This document shows positions 24,611 through 30,906 of a DNA stretch of 36,418 bases, piece by piece. Position 1 is the first letter of the stretch. Each line of letters begins with the position of its first letter. Source of the DNA: Candidatus Nomurabacteria bacterium (GTDB taxonomy: Bacteria; Patescibacteriota; Minisyncoccia; Phycocordibacterales; UBA9973); NCBI GenBank assembly GCA_943356375.1, contig CALRET010000003.1:1-36418 (forward strand), given 5' to 3'. The notes below the pieces were generated by a model. It saw only the letters and a program-made list of their open reading frames with translations, did not search any database and was not told the DNA's origin. Position numbers and translations under genes: made by a program.

Positions 24611-24639
24611 TTTATACCATAAATCGATGTTATTTGCAA
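24611..24639 (-). promoter_or_regulatory. HAD gene promoter (TTGCAA-17-TATAAA)
   Basis: TTGCAA (24639-24634) and TATAAA (24616-24611) are 17 bases apart on the minus strand. Confidence 0.65.
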
Positions 24640-24648
24640 ATACAGGGA

Positions 24649-24677
24649 TTGACTTTACGCATATAGTTAGATATCTT
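24649..24677 (+). promoter_or_regulatory. pgeF-like gene promoter (TTGACT-17-TATCTT)
   Basis: TTGACT (24649-24654) and TATCTT (24672-24677) are 17 bases apart, with +1 about 17 bases before ATG 24701. It is divergent from the HAD promoter. Confidence 0.5.
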
Positions 24678-24700
24678 TGTGTTAGAAGTTTTTTCTTTAT

Positions 24701-25285
24701 ATGAAAAAAATAATAGCCAAACAAACCCATAGCTCTATTGTGCAAAAAGTAGATCGACACACTCACTCTTGGGGACAGTATGATGGCATGATAACAGATG
24801 ATCTATCGGTTGCTCTTGTTGCTTATGGAGCAGACTGTGCACTTATTGCGTTCTGGGATGATAAAAAAATTGGTATCTGTCATGCTGGATGGAAAGGATT
24901 TGTCGAAGGAATTATAGAAAATATACTCAATAATTTTACGATTGAAGTACGGTGTCATATTGCTCCATTTCTTCATGAATTTGAAATCAAACGAGACACT
25001 TGTTATGAATTGATACGTGAAAAATTTGGAGACAGATATTTCAGATATGAAAATACTAAAATCATATTTGAATTTAGACGAGCAATCGTCCATTCCCTTG
25101 AATCAATTCCGTATACTATTGATGATCGATCAACAATAGACCATCCAACACTTGCGAGCTTCAGACGTGACAAGAAAAAAGGTAATGGTACACAGAATAG
25201 ACTTGTTGTATGGAGAGACTACAAAAATAATGTCCACACATCATTATTTTACCCGAAAGAAGAAATTGTTCTCTGGCACCCATAA
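24701..25285 (+). CDS. YfiH/PgeF family (DUF152) protein, shortened
   Basis: 194 residues. KQTHSSIVQKVD and DGMITDD open the family pattern. ADCALIAFWDDKKIGICHAGWKGFVEGII contains the zinc-site Cys and His and the conserved HAGW motif. The first zinc histidine is in QTHS. Members remove wrongly incorporated amino acids from peptidoglycan precursors or act on purine nucleosides. This copy is shorter than the usual 240 residues at the N-terminus. It converges with pyrE across a structured spacer. Confidence 0.85.
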   Translation: MKKIIAKQTHSSIVQKVDRHTHSWGQYDGMITDDLSVALVAYGADCALIAFWDDKKIGICHAGWKGFVEGIIENILNNFTIEVRCHIAPFLHEFEIKRDTCYELIREKFGDRYFRYENTKIIFEFRRAIVHSLESIPYTIDDRSTIDHPTLASFRRDKKKGNGTQNRLVVWRDYKNNVHTSLFYPKEEIVLWHP

Positions 25286-25480
25286 AGGGTATTAATAACC
25301 CCAGAGCAAGCTCTGGGCTCGCTTGAATACTCGTGGATACATTCGTGCGAGTCCCGCAGTAGAACTGCGGGGTATTCTACCCTATAATACGTCGTCGAAC
25401 CCAGTAGGTGATTCCACTGAATCATCGGACGCTGTGTGAGTGAATACACTCCCACGCGCTCCTCGCTAGACGTAATAACA
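25286..25480. other. Dense structured intergenic block, possible ncRNA or REP-like elements
   Basis: Block A (25286-25384) is closed by AGGGTA/TACCCT and contains three hairpins: CCCAGAGC-AA-GCTCTGGG, ACTCG/CGAGT and CCCGCAG-TAGAA-CTGCGGG. Block B (25388-25475) is closed by TACGTC/GACGTA and contains GAGTG-AATA-CACTC and TGATT/AATCA hairpins. There is no supported ORF. Because both blocks are palindromic the strand is unclear. Confidence 0.6.
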
Positions 25481-25504
25481 AAAACCGGTCAATTGACCGG
25501 TTTT
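25481..25504. terminator. Perfect palindromic bidirectional terminator
   Basis: AAAACCGGTCAA and TTGACCGGTTTT are exact complements. The hairpin separates the pgeF-like gene and pyrE, which converge. Confidence 0.9.
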
Positions 25505-25512
25505 AATTTTAC

Positions 25513-26157
25513 CTACAGAGCTTCCTGTTTTTTAGTCCACGTGTGTGGATCTCTATGCCATGTATACAAAACTTCTGATTGAATTTCTGTTATCTTTTCC
25601 ATTTTCAACGCTTCTTCTATAATTATTGAAAAAGATACAAGTGAATGAAGTTCTACCTGAGCATCAGTGAATGCTTTTTTCGCTTCCGGAAGACAGTAGC
25701 TGACGATTGAAACACAATCATTCACAGTCGCGCCAGCTTCTCTAAGTACTTTAACTGCTTCCAAACTGCTTCCACCTTTTGTCACCAAGTCTTCAAATAA
25801 AAGAACTGTAAATCCTTTAACCGAACCCCCGACAATTTGTTCTTTCATGCCGTGATCTTTTGCCTGCTTGCGAACAATAACTGAAGGCTTCCCTAAATAA
25901 AAACCTACTACAGACGCATGCGGAACGCCACCCAATTCAACACTTCCGATAACATCGTAATCAATATGTACATCATCAATCATATCTGTCATTTCATCAA
26001 TGAGTGTTTCCCATATTCCCGGATGATACGGCAATATCCGATTATTAACATAGACTGGAGATAATATTCCCGATTTGAACTGTATCGGCTTATCAAATGA
26101 AAACCCAACAGCATTTATTTGAAGTAATAGTCGCGCAATTCTTTGTTCTCTGGACAT
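25513..26157 (-). CDS. pyrE: Orotate phosphoribosyltransferase
   Basis: 214 residues. The PRPP-binding motif is VLLFEDLVTKGGSS (about 118-131), preceded by VIVRKQAKDHGMKEQIVGG, the catalytic loop with its Lys residues. IQFKSGILSPVYVNNR at the N-terminus is the orotate-side segment. The enzyme converts orotate and PRPP to OMP. No pyrF or other pyr genes lie near it. The promoter is TTGACA-16-TAATGT upstream. Confidence 0.95.
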   Translation of the reverse strand: MSREQRIARLLLQINAVGFSFDKPIQFKSGILSPVYVNNRILPYHPGIWETLIDEMTDMIDDVHIDYDVIGSVELGGVPHASVVGFYLGKPSVIVRKQAKDHGMKEQIVGGSVKGFTVLLFEDLVTKGGSSLEAVKVLREAGATVNDCVSIVSYCLPEAKKAFTDAQVELHSLVSFSIIIEEALKMEKITEIQSEVLYTWHRDPHTWTKKQEAL

Positions 26158-26181
26158 TGTAAAGTATCTAAATCTACTGCG

Positions 26182-26209
26182 ACATTACCATAATCCCATT
26201 TATTGTCAA
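26182..26209 (-). promoter_or_regulatory. pyrE promoter (TTGACA-16-TAATGT)
   Basis: TTGACA (26209-26204) and TAATGT (26187-26182) lie 16 bases apart on the minus strand. +1 is about 18 bases before the ATG. Confidence 0.55.
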
Positions 26210-26234
26210 AATACCGTATTCAAAAATTCAAACA

Positions 26235-26642
26235 TCAACTAACAGTTTTTGATAACAAATATATTAAAGCTCCACATAAACCCCATAGAGGGACAGAGAG
26301 CAGACTCGTATGGCCCGCAATGGAATATTTGTTGTATACCCAAAGCCTTTGCCCAACAACTGTTTGATAGGAAAAACCAATACAATACTCAAGTACTGTT
26401 CCTAAAACAGCGAATATTAAAAAGTATTTTAATATTGAGACACTGACAGTCAGTGACATTACTAGCACGGCAAGCACAGGAACAGAAAGAAGAAATAAAT
26501 ATCTAGAAAGTTTAAAGTGTACAACTCGATGTTTCTTTTCAATACCATCTTTCTTAAAATAAATTTTAGACAAAAATGATTCAATACCTACTCCTAAAAC
26601 CACAATTCCCAAAAAAATTATTAAATCAAAATATGGATTCAT
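26235..26642 (-). CDS. Small polytopic membrane protein, possibly PF06541-like
   Basis: 135 residues with about four membrane helices. The motif EYCIGFSYQTVVGQRLWVY followed by SLLSVPLWGLCG resembles the putative ABC-transporter type IV membrane family (PF06541, CmpB) in its E...G...W.Y...P.WG pattern. This is weak, and the function is unknown. An extended -10 box, TGA-TATACT, ends six bases before the ATG, so the mRNA should be leaderless. Confidence 0.6.
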   Translation of the reverse strand: MNPYFDLIIFLGIVVLGVGIESFLSKIYFKKDGIEKKHRVVHFKLSRYLFLLSVPVLAVLVMSLTVSVSILKYFLIFAVLGTVLEYCIGFSYQTVVGQRLWVYNKYSIAGHTSLLSVPLWGLCGALIYLLSKTVS

Positions 26643-26648
26643 AGAGGT

Positions 26649-26657
26649 AGTATATCA
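26649..26657 (-). promoter_or_regulatory. Extended -10 promoter (TGA-TATACT), leaderless
   Basis: TATACT (26654-26649) with TG one base upstream places +1 exactly on the ATG at 26642. Confidence 0.6.
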
Positions 26658-26682
26658 GTTCTAATGTCCAATTAGTACATAG

Positions 26683-26712
26683 AAAAAGAGCCCTATTTCT
26701 AGGACTCTTTTT
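26683..26712 (-). terminator. Terminator after tRNA-Asp
   Basis: AAAAAGAGCCCTA pairs with TAGGACTCTTTTT (one mismatch) around TTTC. It lies six bases downstream of the tRNA end. Confidence 0.85.
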
Positions 26713-26717
26713 CAATG

Positions 26718-26755
26718 CGCGGCCAACCGGGCTCGAACCGGCAACCTCTCACGTG
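26718..26755 (-). tRNA. tRNA-Asp(GTC), 3' exon
   Basis: The exon begins with C36, A37 and C38, then GTGAG (anticodon stem), AGGTT, the T-arm GCCGG-TTCGAGC-CCGGT and acceptor TGGCCGC, with G73 as in bacterial tRNA-Asp. Joined to the 5' exon it gives a perfect cloverleaf with loop CTGTCAC. Confidence 0.93.
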
Positions 26756-27009
26756 CACTAAATCCAATATTTTCATAAAGGCGTGGACTATATCTTTACC
26801 AATAGGTGTAGAGTTCCCTTCGCCGAGAATACTCGGCATAAGTGTTCGCTACGCTCCCTTAGGTACTCCGGTATCTAGTCTCTACGGCGCCCCCGACCGT
26901 ATGTCGGGGTTCCCTCGGTATTCGCATATCCGTCACATGACGAACTTAGCCTCCACCGATATCCCAGAGAGTTTCAATCTGCCCTTTCGACAGAAAGCTG
27001 CACGAATCT
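26756..27009 (-). other. Group I intron (254 nt, no internal ORF) in the tRNA-Asp anticodon
   Basis: The intron separates U35 from C36 of the anticodon. The exon ends in U and the intron ends in G, as required. The guide GCAG near 27001 pairs with exon CUGU, giving a U-G pair at the splice site. Core element R is GUAGAGACUAGA (26885-26874) and S is AAGAUAUAGUCC (26796-26785), which form P7. Group I introns in tRNA anticodon loops are known in bacteria, for example tRNA-Leu and tRNA-fMet. Confidence 0.9.
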
Positions 27010-27045
27010 ACAGGCGAGTGCTCTAACCAGTTGAGCTATGGCCGC
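27010..27045 (-). tRNA. tRNA-Asp(GTC), 5' exon
   Basis: GCGGCCA, TA, D-arm GCTC-AACTGGTTA-GAGC, A, anticodon stem CTCGC, then C32 T33 G34 T35. Its first ten bases are also the last codons and stop of the upstream nuclease gene. Confidence 0.93.
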
Positions 27046-27716
27046 AAATGTTTAAACTTTTCAAAAATTACCCTCTTTCTCTTGAGATACAGTATAGGTA
27101 AATCTTTGACCATACCATTATACATAAAATCATATAATTTCAAAGAGTCTTTGGCGCTGAATTGCAAACGGGAAAAATTTCCTTTTGCTGTATATAAGGA
27201 TCCTCCCACTACGCCATGAATACGAAGTCTTTCGTGTATATCATGTAAAAATCTATAAGAACAAGAAGTAAACATTGTCTGCAACCCGAGTAAGGGAATT
27301 TTTCTTGATTTATGTAAAAATCCAACCCATACATTTCCATCTCCATCAAAATATCCCCTAATGAAATCAGGAAAATATTTTTTCGAAATATATGGTACCG
27401 CTAAACTTTTTGTTTTATTTTCTGAAAATCCAATTGCTCTTAAATCATTACACATCTCTATACTACCAATCTGTAACCGATATTGTGTCTTCTCAGTACG
27501 ATTTTTTCTTTTCCGAACACTGATTGCGTGATTTGATCCGATAATTTTTCTGATAGAAAAAAGTAGATTTCTATCTGTAATTTGAATACACCAAAATTGC
27601 CCGCCTCGTTTATTTACCGTAATATATCCGTCTGCAGCAAAAAATCCGACTACGTATGCCATGGTACCCGTCCATTTTTTAAAAAAATTCTTATTCACCT
27701 TTTTATATACAGGCAT
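27036..27716 (-). CDS. LAGLIDADG homing endonuclease adjacent to tRNA-Asp
   Basis: 226 residues with two LAGLIDADG motifs: MAYVVGFFAADGYI (about 19-32) and FIRGYFDGDGNV (about 112-123). Both keep the catalytic Asp. Such proteins cut intronless target genes and drive spread of introns or themselves. The gene is not inside the intron: it ends in the 5' exon, using TAG formed by tRNA bases 8-10 as its stop. Gene and tRNA therefore overlap by 10 bases. A TAGTAT box six bases before ATG 27716 predicts a leaderless mRNA, and this start is preferred over the GTG two codons earlier. Confidence 0.88.
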   Translation of the reverse strand: MPVYKKVNKNFFKKWTGTMAYVVGFFAADGYITVNKRGGQFWCIQITDRNLLFSIRKIIGSNHAISVRKRKNRTEKTQYRLQIGSIEMCNDLRAIGFSENKTKSLAVPYISKKYFPDFIRGYFDGDGNVWVGFLHKSRKIPLLGLQTMFTSCSYRFLHDIHERLRIHGVVGGSLYTAKGNFSRLQFSAKDSLKLYDFMYNGMVKDLPILYLKRKRVIFEKFKHLRP

Positions 27717-27722
27717 ACACAC

Positions 27723-27728
27723 ATACTA
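27723..27728 (-). promoter_or_regulatory. -10 box (TAGTAT) of the LAGLIDADG gene
   Basis: TAGTAT, six bases, then ATG: +1 equals the start codon. No strong -35 is visible. Confidence 0.4.
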
Positions 27729-27791
27729 GCATGTGACAGGAAAATATACTAACCATACACCCGAACAATATTGGAGAAAAAATAAGAAATG

Positions 27792-27865
27792 TGTCGACGG
27801 GTGGAATCGAACCACCGACCTTGGCTTTATGAGTGCCACGCTCTAACCGTCTGAGCTACGCCGAC
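27792..27865 (-). tRNA. tRNA-Met(CAT) (elongator; tRNA-Ile2 not excluded)
   Basis: Acceptor GTCGGCG/CGTCGAC has one G-U pair, the D-arm is GCTC-AGACGGTTA-GAGC, and the T-arm is GGTGG-TTCGATT-CCACC with A73. The anticodon loop is CTCATAA, anticodon CAT. The 31-39 pair is A-A. A CAT anticodon may be Met or lysidine-modified Ile, which sequence alone cannot settle. Confidence 0.9.
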
Positions 27866-27918
27866 AATAGGAGAAATATAGCATATTTTTACTAAATTTC
27901 AATATGATGAATGATTTT

Positions 27919-28272
27919 TTATTTTCTCCGTTTGAAAGTCCGTATTCTATGACAGTTTGCACATACGAGTTCACATTTTTCAATTTCTTTCTTCACTTTA
28001 TCCATATTTGATGTTTGTTGGTAAAATGTGGAAATATTAAATTCTTTGTTATTACCTATATGATCAAATTCTAAGACTTCAGGATATTCCTTCCCCATAA
28101 ACCCACAGTCGGTACATTTATTATTCTGTTTATAATCTAAAATGAAATCAGAAATCTTTTTTTTAATTCTGTCAACATATCCTATATGCTTTTCTCTGTT
28201 CTTGGGATACCAAATTTCCCGCATATATTTCTTATGACGTTCTTTCCTTTTTGTTATATCTTTATAGGGCAT
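27919..28272 (-). CDS. HNH endonuclease between tRNA genes
   Basis: 117 residues. The core is CTDCG ... LEFDHIG ... CELVCANCHRIRT, a CxxC-type HNH (beta-beta-alpha metal) nuclease with catalytic DH and the late NCH. The N-terminus (MPYKDITKRKERHKKYMREIW) is basic and helical. Free-standing HNH genes like this are often homing endonucleases. It lies between tRNA-fMet and tRNA-Met on the same strand. ATG 28272 is chosen because the TATGAT box predicts +1 near 28277, so the ATG three codons earlier (28281) would be lost. Confidence 0.85.
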   Translation of the reverse strand: MPYKDITKRKERHKKYMREIWYPKNREKHIGYVDRIKKKISDFILDYKQNNKCTDCGFMGKEYPEVLEFDHIGNNKEFNISTFYQQTSNMDKVKKEIEKCELVCANCHRIRTFKRRK

Positions 28273-28283
28273 AATACTCATAA

Positions 28284-28312
28284 ATCATAGCATTTATGAG
28301 CCCCTACTGTAA
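28284..28312 (-). promoter_or_regulatory. HNH gene promoter (TTACAG-17-TATGAT)
   Basis: TATGAT (28289-28284) with TTACAG 17 bases upstream; leader of about five bases. Confidence 0.4.
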
Positions 28313-28325
28313 ATACATAAAATTG

Positions 28326-28396
28326 TTGCGGAGGGCCGAATCGAACGGCCACCTCAAGGTTATGAGCCTTGCGAGATGCCTTTTCTCTACTCCGCT
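28326..28396 (-). tRNA. Initiator tRNA-fMet(CAT)
   Basis: Acceptor GCGGAG/CTCCGC pairs from position 2, leaving A1 and A72 unpaired, which is the initiator mark (normally C1-A72). D-arm GAGA...TCTC, anticodon stem CAAGG/CCTTG with loop CTCATAA, T-arm GGCCG-TTCGATT-CGGCC, A73. The usual three G-C pairs below the anticodon loop are only two here (A29-U41). Confidence 0.88.
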
Positions 28397-28449
28397 ACGG
28401 TGAAAGCCCTATTATTATACAAAACGGGGAAAAAATCAACCCTCTACGA

Positions 28450-29076
28450 CTAGATTTGCCCCATATCACTCAATACTTCACCAAACTGATCGATTGCTAT
28501 TTTTGCATCTCGTTGAGAGAGTTCGAATGCAGACCCATCATGAGCAATACGATTTCTCACTTTATGTGCTTCCCACGCACTATCAATATTAGGTATATCA
28601 CTCTTGTCAGCATTTTTCAGACGATCACCAAGTGAATCACCGGGAATACCCATAGTTTTAGTCACCTCTTCAAGAATAGTATCTGCTTCGATAATAGCCA
28701 ATCGCCATTCTGATGAATTAACACTATCGACATGTTGCAGAACCTGTTCCCAGCGTGCGTTTTTAGGTGGAGCGATTTCAGCTTGTTTTTGTTTTGCAAA
28801 TAATGCTTTCATTTTTTCAGCTTCTTCTTTTTTGATCTCCCAAATACGTACCAATGAGTACAGAATAATCGTAATAAGGATGATTGCCAAAACGATAAGG
28901 AAATTTTTTAACATCACCCAAAAGAGAGATTCGGAAACGGAATTCAAAAGACCACCGTTGCTAGAATTTTTTGATGCATATCCAGAATCACGAAGTGGTA
29001 CGCCAACCCAAAGCAACAAGCGATACACTTGATAAAAGAAATAATCTAAATTTAAGAAATTAGTCAACCCATTCAT
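28450..29076 (-). CDS. Membrane-anchored protein with HEPN-like C-terminal domain
   Basis: 208 residues. An N-terminal amphipathic part and one membrane helix (about 55-77) precede a charged helix (KEEAEKMKALFAKQKQAE). The C-terminal domain of about 90 residues (WRLAIIEADTILEEV ... DSAWEAHKVRNRIAHDG) carries RNxxxH with R-x4-H. This is the signature of HEPN nucleases and of HEPN-like domains, and it is common in CPR as an unknown family. There is no toxin-antitoxin partner beside it, only gatA 2 bases upstream, so RNase activity is not certain. Confidence 0.65.
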   Translation of the reverse strand: MNGLTNFLNLDYFFYQVYRLLLWVGVPLRDSGYASKNSSNGGLLNSVSESLFWVMLKNFLIVLAIILITIILYSLVRIWEIKKEEAEKMKALFAKQKQAEIAPPKNARWEQVLQHVDSVNSSEWRLAIIEADTILEEVTKTMGIPGDSLGDRLKNADKSDIPNIDSAWEAHKVRNRIAHDGSAFELSQRDAKIAIDQFGEVLSDMGQI

Positions 29077-29078
29077 AC

Positions 29079-30518
29079 TTATAATTGTACAGCACTTTCA
29101 AACGCTTTACCAATCGCAAAAAGTCGATCCTCGCAAAAGTGTGGCGCCATAAACTGAATACTATGCGGAAGTCCATTGTTTGTTTTTCCTGAAGGAATAG
29201 CAATCCCTGGAATACCTACAATATTTGCAGGGACAGTAAAGAGATCTGACATATACATAGCGAGTGGATCTTCTGTTTTCTCTCCTGCTTTAAATGGTGG
29301 AAACGGAGATGTAGGGGTCGCAATAACACCAACTGTTTCGAAAACTTTTTTAAATTCTTCTTCAATTTGAGTACGAACAATACCTGCGGTCCCATAAAAT
29401 GCATCATAATATCCGTGAGACAGAATATATGTACCTAAAAGGATTCTTCTTCGAACTTCTTTCCCAAATCCTTCCCCGCGGCTTTTTTCATATACATCAA
29501 GTAAGTCTCCTTCCTGATTCGAGTGTCCATATCGAATACCATCAAAACGTGCAAGATTACTCGACACCTCGGCTGGCTGTAAAATATAATAGGCAGCAAG
29601 AGAATATCGCGATACCGGAAGCTCAATATCAACAAGTTCATAACCGAGTTTTTTCAATATATTAAGTGATTCTTCAAAATTCTTTTTCACCTCTTCATCT
29701 ATTCCCTCCCCAGAAAGCCAATCACGCGGAACACCAACTCTGTTAGTTTGTAGTTTGTAGCTTGTAGCTTGTAGCTGTCTTGCCTCCATCGGTACTGATG
29801 TTGCTTCTAAAGGATCGTGACTGGTGATTGCCGAAAAAATAATTTCTGCATCACGCACAGTTTTAGCAAATGGACCAATCTGATCAAGCGAAGACGCCAT
29901 AGCCATGAGTCCTGATCGAGATACTGTTCCATACGTCGGTTTCATTCCTACGATTCCACAGAAGGCTGCAGGCTGTCTGATAGACCCTCCAGTATCAGAA
30001 CCAAGTGCAATCAGTGCTCCCTCCATAGCAACAGCAGCAGCAGAACCGCCTGATGAACCTCCAGGCACATAGTCTGGCGCAAGCGGATTTTTCGTTCTCC
30101 CAAATGCACTGTTTTCAGTCGATGAGCCCATGGCAAACTCATCCATATTGGTTCGTCCCAAAAATACCACTCCTTGTTTTTTTAAAATAGATACAACTGT
30201 ACTGTCATATGTTGCTGTATAATTTTCGAGCATCTTTGAAGATGCACTTGCGATATGACCAGCAAACAACATGTTATCTTTTAGTGCGATCGGGATACCT
30301 GTAAGGATAGTCGCAGTACCATCAGAAAACATTTTCTGTGCAGATAAAACTTGTTCATTAATATCATTATATATTTCGAGATATGCATTAATATCAGAAT
30401 TCTTCTCCGAAATCACCGCAAGATACCGATCAACAAGTTCGCGTACTGAAAATTCACCACCCCGCAGAGATTCATGTGCTTTTTCAATAGTTAAATTTTT
30501 TAGATCAATATTTTTCAT
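29079..30518 (-). CDS. gatA: Glutamyl-tRNA(Gln) amidotransferase subunit A
   Basis: 479 residues. The amidase triad is present: K80 in PIALKDN, S155 in VPGGSSGGS and S179 in GSDTGGSIRQP. Family segments GRTNMDEFAMGSSTENSAFG and KPTYGTVSR are typical. GatA releases ammonia from glutamine for amidation of Glu-tRNA(Gln). A heptad repeat tract lies in the linker at about residues 247-258 (QLQATSYKLQTN). Its ATG overlaps the gatC stop in TAATG. gatB is not in the window. Confidence 0.97.
   Translation of the reverse strand: MKNIDLKNLTIEKAHESLRGGEFSVRELVDRYLAVISEKNSDINAYLEIYNDINEQVLSAQKMFSDGTATILTGIPIALKDNMLFAGHIASASSKMLENYTATYDSTVVSILKKQGVVFLGRTNMDEFAMGSSTENSAFGRTKNPLAPDYVPGGSSGGSAAAVAMEGALIALGSDTGGSIRQPAAFCGIVGMKPTYGTVSRSGLMAMASSLDQIGPFAKTVRDAEIIFSAITSHDPLEATSVPMEARQLQATSYKLQTNRVGVPRDWLSGEGIDEEVKKNFEESLNILKKLGYELVDIELPVSRYSLAAYYILQPAEVSSNLARFDGIRYGHSNQEGDLLDVYEKSRGEGFGKEVRRRILLGTYILSHGYYDAFYGTAGIVRTQIEEEFKKVFETVGVIATPTSPFPPFKAGEKTEDPLAMYMSDLFTVPANIVGIPGIAIPSGKTNNGLPHSIQFMAPHFCEDRLFAIGKAFESAVQL
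29745..29779. repeat. Heptad repeat tract 3, inside gatA
   Basis: AGTTTGT, AGTTTGT, AGCTTGT, AGCTTGT and AGCTGTC are consecutive 7-base units. They encode QLQATSYKLQT in GatA, in place of the usual linker before the conserved VGVP segment. Confidence 0.9.
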
Positions 30519-30796
30519 TACAGTATTTTTTTAACTTTCACATAATTCCCTTCGTGCGCCGGAGCTTCAGCAAGCACTACATTCGTATATGTTCCAGTTT
30601 CAATAGTAACCACATCATCTTTTCCTCTATTAATAAGATCTGGAATATTTTTCTCACCCACCATTCCTGCAACTTTTTGGACTTGTGCTACGTACTCCAA
30701 AATAGGATCCATACCTTTTGCGGCAGCTTCAAGTTCATCATCTGTAGCCGACAGACGAGCAAGACGAGCAAGTTTTTTAATATCTGAGATATTCAT
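30518..30796 (-). CDS. gatC: Glutamyl-tRNA(Gln) amidotransferase subunit C
   Basis: 92 residues. The start MNISDIKKLARLARL and the end APAHEGNYVKVKKIL fit the GatC family, whose ~95-residue chain wraps around GatA and GatB. ATG 30796 is used; the frame runs further upstream but into the palindromic promoter, and +1 is exactly at this ATG. It overlaps gatA by one base (TAATG), so translation is coupled. Confidence 0.9.
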   Translation of the reverse strand: MNISDIKKLARLARLSATDDELEAAAKGMDPILEYVAQVQKVAGMVGEKNIPDLINRGKDDVVTIETGTYTNVVLAEAPAHEGNYVKVKKIL

Positions 30797-30802
30797 AGAA
30801 GC

Positions 30803-30831
30803 AGTATACCCGCACAGATACTTTCTTGCAA
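30803..30831 (-). promoter_or_regulatory. gatC promoter (TTGCAA-17-TATACT) in palindrome 2, leaderless
   Basis: TTGCAA is the palindrome centre (30831-30826) and TATACT lies at 30808-30803, just past the palindrome edge. +1 is 30796, the start codon. Confidence 0.75.
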
Positions 30832-30850
30832 GAAAGTATCTGTGCGGGTA
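30807..30850. repeat. 44-bp perfect palindrome 2
   Basis: Two 22-base arms, no loop: ends TACCCGCACA/TGTGCGGGTA and centre TTGCAA, identical to palindrome 1 (13971-14014). The 9-10 inner bases per arm differ, but both arms differ together. Confidence 0.9.
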
Positions 30851-30852
30851 AG

Positions 30853-30881
30853 TTGACATAATCATATAATTTAAGTACTAT
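30853..30881 (+). promoter_or_regulatory. Promoter (TTGACA-17-TACTAT) of the small hypothetical gene
   Basis: TTGACA starts three bases after palindrome 2, with TACTAT 17 bases further. +1 is near 30888, 19 bases before ATG 30907. Confidence 0.7.
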
Positions 30882-30906
30882 TATATACAGTCATTAGTTC
30901 TTGTAT

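Noticed and set aside
24586-24639. TTG start at 24639 for the HAD protein
   Set aside because: This TTG is the first part of the TTGCAA -35 box, and the predicted transcript begins after it.
25249-25455. Minus-strand ORF of 68 residues
   Set aside because: It covers hairpins and the end of the pgeF-like gene, has no start signal and no protein-like composition.
25380-25480. tRNA reading of block B (TACGTC...GACGTA closing stem, GGTTCGAC)
   Set aside because: No anticodon arm of correct size and no matching T-stem can be formed.
26718-27045. tRNA-Tyr reading of the 5' exon (loop CTGTA)
   Set aside because: The loop continues into intron sequence; joining to the 3' exon gives CTGTCAC, G73 and a short variable loop, which is tRNA-Asp.
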